A DNA stretch of 64,000 nt, from positions 62,001 through 126,000 of the forward strand of contig NZ_JBHUMM010000001.1 in NCBI RefSeq assembly GCF_042685085.1, given 5' to 3'. This document shows, in pieces, positions 59,041 through 64,000 of the stretch. The stretch is from Marinicrinis sediminis (GTDB taxonomy: Bacteria; Bacillota; Bacilli; Paenibacillales; KCTC-33676). Each line of letters opens with the position of its first letter. Positions within the stretch are counted from its first letter, which is position 1. The position numbers and the translations under genes were made by a program. The notes below the pieces were generated by a model, which was not told where the DNA came from, searched no databases, and was given only the letters and a program-made list of their open reading frames with translations.

Positions 59041-59566
59041 CGGACCCACTTCCTTCCCCTTCGGTTGCACCCGTGCTTGCCTCGCCAGATTCGCCAGATG
59101 ATCCGCCCTCTGGTTCATTGTTCGGGTCTCCGAGTCCTGACAACGCAATCTTCACAATGGATTCAAGCGGTATATCCTGACCGTTGACATTCGCGTATTG
59201 CAGTCCCTGGCGCATGGTGATGCCTTCCACGACCCCGCTCTTCACTTCCTCGGCCATCTCGCTCTGATTCCACGAGGTGTAGCTAATTTCCTTGCCGATC
59301 AGATCTGAGCTGATTCCCATCGACTGTCTCAGCTTGCCAAGTTCCTCCGACATGTTCATAATCTGCTCGACGGAACTGAATTGGGCCATTTGAGCGATAA
59401 ATTCACGATCTTGGAGAGGCTGCATCGGGTCCTGGTTTGCAAGTTGCGAAACCAATATCTGCAAAAACTCATCTTTGCCCAATGTGGATTTCGGCTCTCG
59501 CAGCTTCTCGATATTCGCTGTTGTATAGTTCGGCCACATCGCTTGTGCTCCGCTAATCGGTGACAT
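59033..59566 (-). CDS. flgD: Flagellar hook capping protein FlgD
   Basis: The scaffold on which hook subunits assemble, removed when the hook is complete. It has 177 residues. The signature region is LGKDEFLQILVSQLANQDPM and QPLQDREFIAQMAQFSSVEQ (about 27-70). The central part (ITMRQGLQYANVNGQDIPLE) is followed by a low-complexity Gly/Ser/Glu tail of about 30 residues. The larger C-terminal domain of enterobacterial FlgD is absent, as in B. subtilis (140 residues). The start ATG follows AGGAGGTAC. It lies 34 bases after fliK, the hook-length protein. Confidence 0.95.
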   Translation of the reverse strand: MSPISGAQAMWPNYTTANIEKLREPKSTLGKDEFLQILVSQLANQDPMQPLQDREFIAQMAQFSSVEQIMNMSEELGKLRQSMGISSDLIGKEISYTSWNQSEMAEEVKSGVVEGITMRQGLQYANVNGQDIPLESIVKIALSGLGDPNNEPEGGSSGESGEASTGATEGEGSGSVG

Positions 59567-59600
59567 GTTGTACCTCCTTTGCCTGTCTTTCTCCGTTCAA

Positions 59601-61079
59601 TCAGGCTTTAGCCTGAAAAGTACTTCCATAATAAGAGGTGGATTCGCTGCGGATAACGGTTTCATCCCAATCAAATACGTCCACTTCTTCATAGGAGCCT
59701 TTCTTCAGCTTGGTCCCCTGTTGCTGAGCCTGTCCTTCTCTGGCAAATTGCTGCTGGTTCTGATTCAGGTTGCCGAAGAGACTGCTTTGGGTGACTTCGA
59801 TCTTGTCCACCTGAATGCCTTGCTGCTGCAGCTGATGACGGAATTGAACCATCTGCTGTTCCAGTGCGTCTCTGCCCATAATCGTATCGGCTACAAACTG
59901 TGCGGTCATCATGCCATTTTGCATGCTGATTCTGACCTCAACGTGGCCGAGATGCTCTGGCATCAATCGAATCTTGGCTTCGGAAATCCCTTGCTGCTGC
60001 TGAAACTGCATGGAGCGCACCATTTTCATCATCTCATCCGCGAATTCCTTCACATTCATTTTGGCGGAAGAAGCTTGCTGCTCCGCTGAAGAGGAAGATA
60101 TCTCGGTTGCTGGCGCTGCTTTTACCATTGTGTCGGCAAAGGCGACCTGAAGGGGTTTGCCCTGATTAGACTGTACTTCAGTTTGAATCACGGGTTCAGC
60201 TGTAGGTTGAATGTGTGCAGGCTGGTTTTTTGTTTGTTCTCCCTGCACAATCCCCGTCGCTATACCGGCGGCAGATTTGGCATCCTTGGACATTTCAGAT
60301 CCTTGCGGTGCTTTCCCCTCTGCTTTACCTGCTTGATCATTCGCTGCAATGTTGGCTACCAGCTTGCTCAAGCGAGTCAGCCATTCCTGTTGCTGCTGAT
60401 CACTCCAAGGGGTGGTTACCAGTTTGCTGACAATCGGATTTGTCTTCTCCAGATCGGCCAACCAAGTCTTCACTTCCTTCAAGAGGGACTCAGACCATTT
60501 CATCTGTTCCGCATGTCCTTCAACTTGACCCATGATCTGTTTCAATTGGGTATGTAACGTCTGAAGAGCCTGAAGCTCAGATGTCATCATGGTGTTCATG
60601 GATGAAGGAGTGCCAGCCAGATTTTCATGCAGGGACGTAGTGACAGGAGCAACGGTGCTTGCCATGTCCATCATCTTTTCCATGCTTTGCATCATGTGCT
60701 GAAGCATAGGGATGATAGCGGCCATCACTGCTTTCTGTTCTTCCCCGTTCGTTGCCATTTCCAACTGCTCCAGCAACGCTTGAAGTTGTGGCATCCAGGA
60801 TTCCTGCGCCGTGAGCGATTCTGCAGTTCCTTCTTCTGTATGCAGTTCAGTCTGCAAAAGCTGCTGCAAGGCGTTAGGCAGGCTCAGACCTGGAAGGACA
60901 GCTTGCGTTGACATCGCGGTCATCGCCGTGAGCGAACCCGTTTGACCCATCGCTTGCTGGAACATCGACATGAAACCGATTGGAGCAGCATCACTTTGTC
61001 CAGACTGAGTCGTGGCGGTTTGCCCTGGCGTGACTGGTTTGGCTCCAGTTGCGAGTGCGAGTAGATTCATCGCGTTCAT
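59601..61079 (-). CDS. fliK: Flagellar hook-length control protein FliK
   Basis: A secreted molecular ruler that signals FlhB to switch from hook to filament export. It has 492 residues. The N-terminal two thirds are Gln/Ala/Met/Thr-rich and low in complexity, as usual for FliK. The conserved C-terminal domain (about 385-455) is recognised from EAKIRLMPEHLGHVEVRISM and DALEQQMVQFRHQLQQQGIQ. The start is ATG 61079 (MNAMNLLALATGAKP), after GGAGGTGAG. It follows the ylxF-like gene and precedes flgD. The divergent N-terminus means homologues would be found only by the C-terminal domain. Confidence 0.93.
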   Translation of the reverse strand: MNAMNLLALATGAKPVTPGQTATTQSGQSDAAPIGFMSMFQQAMGQTGSLTAMTAMSTQAVLPGLSLPNALQQLLQTELHTEEGTAESLTAQESWMPQLQALLEQLEMATNGEEQKAVMAAIIPMLQHMMQSMEKMMDMASTVAPVTTSLHENLAGTPSSMNTMMTSELQALQTLHTQLKQIMGQVEGHAEQMKWSESLLKEVKTWLADLEKTNPIVSKLVTTPWSDQQQQEWLTRLSKLVANIAANDQAGKAEGKAPQGSEMSKDAKSAAGIATGIVQGEQTKNQPAHIQPTAEPVIQTEVQSNQGKPLQVAFADTMVKAAPATEISSSSAEQQASSAKMNVKEFADEMMKMVRSMQFQQQQGISEAKIRLMPEHLGHVEVRISMQNGMMTAQFVADTIMGRDALEQQMVQFRHQLQQQGIQVDKIEVTQSSLFGNLNQNQQQFAREGQAQQQGTKLKKGSYEEVDVFDWDETVIRSESTSYYGSTFQAKA

Positions 61080-61122
61080 TTTCTCACCTCCTTTCATGGC
61101 GCATGATCAGTACCTTTCCTGA

Positions 61123-62025
61123 TCAGCTAAGTTTTCTGGAAATCTCAGCAGCGGTTGTTTTCGATTCATCCGCAATCTCATCCAGAATTTCAGAACGACT
61201 GCCTACATTCATGACACGCAAAATATTGATCACTTTGTTCGGGTCTGAGGCATACATTTCCATCAGAACGGACGCAGCGCTCTTCGTGGACATGTTGGCA
61301 AAGGTCTGGCCCAGTTCTTCCATGGAAAACTTGGTTTCAGGCGTAAGGGCGCCTTCCTGAATATCCAGTCTGGCCTGCAAGGCCGCAATTTGCTGATCTT
61401 TTGCCGTGACTTCATCCTTCATTTGAATAGAAGCTTCGGCTGCAATGACCGGATTCATTTTTTCGAGAATCCGGGATTGATCATCAGAACCCATTTGATT
61501 CAGGATCAGCACCAGTTCGGGTGTGGTCAAATTTTCCATTATCGCAGCAGCTTTGCTCGCTGTCATATCTGCATAAACTTGCGCCAGATTGCTAATTCGG
61601 GTCTGGTATTCTTCATCCGTCTGCTGCTTGGTCGCAAGATCTTCCTGTAACTTCTCGATCTGCTCCCTCAGCTTCTCAATCTCACTATCTTTCCTTGTAA
61701 TCACATCACGGCTATTGGAAATTTTGGTTTCCAGCTCCGCAATTTGCATAGCCAGCTGCTCTGGGCCCGCATCTGTGGTGACGGGATCTCCGTCTACCCC
61801 GTCAGGTTGTTCCTCATCCGCGTTCGTAGCGGGATCAGGCACAATCATATTGACCAGCGGGATGCTGTCGGCTACCCGGAGCAAGGAATTCATTACATTA
61901 TAATTAAACATAGACAGGAGTACGACGGTCAGGATAGATGTAAATACGATTGGAATGAGAAATAAATACAGAAACCGCTCAAAGGCTCCGTATGAACTTT
62001 TCTCCTTCACCTCTAAATCTGCCAC
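61123..62025 (-). CDS. ylxF: YlxF/MotE-like membrane protein with MgtE-N-like repeats
   Basis: A 300-residue flagellar operon protein. An N-terminal cytoplasmic stretch precedes one membrane segment at about 18-42 (FLYLFLIPIVFTSILTVVLL). A coiled coil is at about 95-150 (KDSEIEKLREQIEKLQEDLA). Two MgtE-N-like helical repeats follow: VYADMTASKAAAIMENLTTP (about 158-177) and TFANMSTKSAASVLMEMYAS (about 245-264). Related proteins include YlxF of Bacillus and MotE of alphaproteobacteria, a chaperone for MotC. The role here is not known. The start is GTG 62025 (MADLEVKEKSSYGAF) after GGAGGG. It lies between fliJ and fliK. Confidence 0.85.
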   Translation of the reverse strand: MADLEVKEKSSYGAFERFLYLFLIPIVFTSILTVVLLSMFNYNVMNSLLRVADSIPLVNMIVPDPATNADEEQPDGVDGDPVTTDAGPEQLAMQIAELETKISNSRDVITRKDSEIEKLREQIEKLQEDLATKQQTDEEYQTRISNLAQVYADMTASKAAAIMENLTTPELVLILNQMGSDDQSRILEKMNPVIAAEASIQMKDEVTAKDQQIAALQARLDIQEGALTPETKFSMEELGQTFANMSTKSAASVLMEMYASDPNKVINILRVMNVGSRSEILDEIADESKTTAAEISRKLS

Positions 62026-62054
62026 ATGATCTCCCTCCCCTCCACCTGCTTCTC

Positions 62055-62486
62055 TTAGCCGTTTCGAACTGAAACGAGATCATCGAGTATAGCCTGTTCC
62101 TTCTTGATTGATTCTTTCATGTGGGTGTACAACGCCTTTTCTCTCGCTTTATTCCAGGTTTGCTCATTGATTTTTCTGGACTGCAATTCCCGCTGATGTT
62201 GATGAACCCGTTCAGTGGCATGCTGGACCGAATCGGACTGTGCCTGAATACGCACTTCCAGAAAAGCCAGATAATCCTGTAACCGCTGCAGTTCAGAAAT
62301 GGAAGAACCTGAAGCGGAATGACTCAATATCTGTTCCTGTACCTGTCTTTTCTGTATGTAGAGTTGTTCCAGCGACGTCTCCTCTGATTGCAGCTGGTGC
62401 AACGAGGTTGAGAGCATCCATTGGGCTTGCTGGGTCTCATTTTCCTTCAAATCCACAATTTTTTGGTAAGGATAGCGAAACTTCAA
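62055..62486 (-). CDS. fliJ: Flagellar export protein FliJ
   Basis: A coiled-coil stalk protein in the FliI ATPase ring that links it to FlhA. It has 143 residues, predicted almost all helical. Features are RYPYQKIVDLKENETQQAQW at the N-terminus, LHQLQSEETSLEQLYIQKRQ in the middle and NKAREKALYTHMKESIKKEQ near the C-terminus. The start is TTG 62486 (MKFRYPYQKIVDLKENE), ten bases after AAGGGG; the close ATG codons are in another frame. It is 14 bases after fliI. Confidence 0.93.
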   Translation of the reverse strand: MKFRYPYQKIVDLKENETQQAQWMLSTSLHQLQSEETSLEQLYIQKRQVQEQILSHSASGSSISELQRLQDYLAFLEVRIQAQSDSVQHATERVHQHQRELQSRKINEQTWNKAREKALYTHMKESIKKEQAILDDLVSVRNG

Positions 62487-62500
62487 TTCCCATCATCCCC

Positions 62501-63817
62501 TTATAGAAATTGCTGAATCAACTGTGACCTTGCTTCTTCATAATCCACTTTATCGTCCACCTGCTGGGTGGTGAATGAACGGATTGTTTCGATATAGGAC
62601 AAGGCGGTGTCAATCTCCGGATTCGAACCTGCCTGATAAGCGCCGATTTGAATCAGATCTTCGGATTGCGTATAAACGGAAAGCCATTTTTTCAATTGCT
62701 CGGCTGCCTTCTGATGTTCGCCAGGGGTGATTTCTTTCATCACCCGGCTAATGCTGGACAGTACATCGATGGCCGGGTAGTGACCCCGATTGGCCAGTGC
62801 CCTGCTCAGGACAATATGACCATCCAGAATGCCTCTTACCGTATCGGAGATCGGCTCGTTCATGTCATCCCCATCGACCAATACAGTGTAGAAGGCCGTA
62901 ATGGAACCTTTTGATGAAGTACCCGCTCTCTCCAGCAACTTGGGCAAATTGGCAAATACAGAAGGGGTATATCCTCTCGTTGCCGGAGGCTCCCCTACAG
63001 CCAACCCCACTTCACGAAGCGCCATCGCATATCGGGTAACAGAGTCCATCATCAGCATGACATTCATGCCGCGATCTCGAAAATATTCGGCGATCGTCGT
63101 CGCGATGAGTGCTCCCTTCATGCGAAGCAGTGCAGGCTGATCAGATGTGGCTACGATTACGACCGATCGAGCCAGTCCCTCAGGACCCAGATCTCGTTCG
63201 ATAAAATCCAGCACTTCCCGGCCTCTCTCCCCGATCAGGGCAATGACGTTAATGTCTGCCGAGGTATTTCTGGCAATCATGCCCATCAAGGTACTCTTTC
63301 CTACACCAGAGCCTGCGAAGATGCCGACCCGCTGGCCTTTTCCGATTGTCAATAATCCATCTATACATCGAACCCCTACGCTCATCGGCTCTTGTACGCG
63401 CGGACGCTGCAAAGGATTGCCAGGCTGATTATGCGTGGAGTAATGCATCATATGCTCAGGCAGCTTGCTGCCATCGAGCGGCTCACCTAACCCATTCAGC
63501 ACCTTGCCGAGCAATTCATGACCGACTTTGACCGTGAGGGCATTGCCTGTATTCACCACATCACAGCCGGGGCCTACCGATTGCAGGTCTCCAAGAGGCA
63601 TGAGCAGCAGACGATTGTCCCGAAAACCGACCACCTCGGCCGGGAGAGCATGTCCGGCACGCTGCGAGTAGATATAGCACACATCCCCGATATTGGCATC
63701 CGGGCCTTGTGACTCGACCATCAGTCCGATAATTTGCATGACTTTCCCGTTCATTCGAATCGGGTCCATACGCGCCAGTTTGCGAATATAAGGATCAGCC
63801 TTCAACGGTTTCATCAT
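62501..63817 (-). CDS. fliI: Flagellum-specific ATPase FliI
   Basis: The ATPase of the flagellar type III export machinery, related to F1-beta. It has 438 residues. Features are an N-terminal beta-barrel (VMQIIGLMVESQGPDANIGD), Walker A in RVGIFAGSGVGKSTLMGMIA (about 162-181), catalytic glutamate in ALIGERGREVLDFI, Walker B in NVMLMMDSVTRYAM and the VLVDGDDMNEPISDTVRGIL signature. The start is uncertain among three ATGs at 63826, 63817 and 63814; 63817 has GAGGGG at ten bases. All overlap the end of fliH by about 20-32 bases. Confidence 0.96.
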   Translation of the reverse strand: MMKPLKADPYIRKLARMDPIRMNGKVMQIIGLMVESQGPDANIGDVCYIYSQRAGHALPAEVVGFRDNRLLLMPLGDLQSVGPGCDVVNTGNALTVKVGHELLGKVLNGLGEPLDGSKLPEHMMHYSTHNQPGNPLQRPRVQEPMSVGVRCIDGLLTIGKGQRVGIFAGSGVGKSTLMGMIARNTSADINVIALIGERGREVLDFIERDLGPEGLARSVVIVATSDQPALLRMKGALIATTIAEYFRDRGMNVMLMMDSVTRYAMALREVGLAVGEPPATRGYTPSVFANLPKLLERAGTSSKGSITAFYTVLVDGDDMNEPISDTVRGILDGHIVLSRALANRGHYPAIDVLSSISRVMKEITPGEHQKAAEQLKKWLSVYTQSEDLIQIGAYQAGSNPEIDTALSYIETIRSFTTQQVDDKVDYEEARSQLIQQFL

Positions 63818-64000
63818 CCGCCTCATGCCCCTCTTGTGCTTCCATCGGAAGATGTTTGAGCACTTTTTTTATTTCCTCAAGCTGTGTAGTGATACTGGCA
63901 TCCATACTTCCAAATGAGGTACGAACCATGCATCCCCCTTCTTCAATCGAAGGTTCTGGTATTACCTGGATTTCAGCCGGTTTGTCGAGAGATTGCTTCA
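63795..64000 (-). CDS. fliH: Flagellar assembly protein FliH, C-terminal part (cut by window edge)
   Basis: The regulator of the FliI ATPase that forms a dimer with it and tethers it to the export gate. Only the last 67 residues are in the window. They include QVIPEPSIEEGGCMVRTSFG and SMDASITTQLEEIKKVLKHL, the typical FliH C-terminal pattern (GGC, then T.G..DA.I.TQL). A polar tail ends EADDETVEG. The stop at 63795 lies inside the fliI frame, an overlap of about 20-30 bases, so fliI is translationally coupled to it. Confidence 0.9.
   Translation of the reverse strand, partial: KQSLDKPAEIQVIPEPSIEEGGCMVRTSFGSMDASITTQLEEIKKVLKHLPMEAQEGHEADDETVEG

Noticed and set aside
1..64000. CRISPR arrays, insertion sequences, prophage, tRNA or rRNA genes
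   Set aside because: No regularly spaced repeats, transposase or integrase motifs, attachment sites or cloverleaf-like sequences were seen in the gaps, which are nearly all under 240 bases.

Overview
The window is a colinear stretch of conserved chromosome from a motile, endospore-forming Gram-positive bacterium of the order Bacillales. The best fit is Brevibacillus or a close relative in the Paenibacillus group. Four things support this: a Bacillus-type fla/che operon with FliY, CheC, CheD and SigD; spore genes (dpaA, dpaB, a SpoIIIE/FtsK translocase, YlzJ, TepA); a Gram-positive PolC; and the B. subtilis-like order from rpsB to spoIIIE. Base composition is roughly balanced. Every gene I could support lies on the minus strand, so the biological order runs from high to low coordinates. 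I see no tRNA, rRNA, insertion sequence, prophage or CRISPR array.

Region 1 (64000 to about 37175) is a motility and chemotaxis operon: fliH (partial), fliI, fliJ, ylxF-like, fliK, flgD, a TIGR02530-type gene, flgE/G, swrD/flbD, fliL, fliM, fliY, cheY, fliO/Z, fliP, fliQ, fliR, flhB, flhA, flhF, flhG, cheB, cheA, cheW, cheC, cheD, a small membrane protein, sigD, fapA (DUF342) and three little-known genes. It ends at a strong terminator. Many junctions overlap by 1 to 12 bases, which suggests translational coupling. The genes supply the export gate, its ATPase, hook assembly, the C-ring switch, flagellar number and site control (FlhF/FlhG), the signalling cascade and the late sigma factor.

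Region 2 (about 37112 to 23743) starts at a clear sigma-A promoter: rpsB, tsf, pyrH, frr, uppS, cdsA, dxr, rseP, proS, polC. It links translation factors, UMP and isoprenoid supply, lipid synthesis, regulated intramembrane proteolysis and replication. Region 3 (about 23708 to 9733) starts at another strong promoter followed at once by a leader hairpin: rimP, nusA, ylxR, ylxQ, infB, rbfA, nrnA, truB, ribF, then rpsO (own promoter and likely S15 leader), pnp, ylxY, mlpA, dut. Region 4 (about 9590 to 1) holds dpaA and dpaB behind a good sigma-K promoter match, then asd, dapG and dapA. These make the aspartate-pathway intermediate used for lysine, peptidoglycan and spore dipicolinate. An RNase J gene, tepA, ylzJ and the start of a SpoIIIE/FtsK gene follow.

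Most of this is well-known core genome, and I found no convincing new system. The points most worth a second look are the rimP-nusA leader hairpin, a catalytic-motif-intact RNase J at the rnjB locus, little-known small proteins between fapA and rpsB, an MltG-like domain without its catalytic part, the FliY Pro/Gln linker, and a degenerate YlxY deacetylase. Function calls rest on reading motifs and gene order; no database search was possible.
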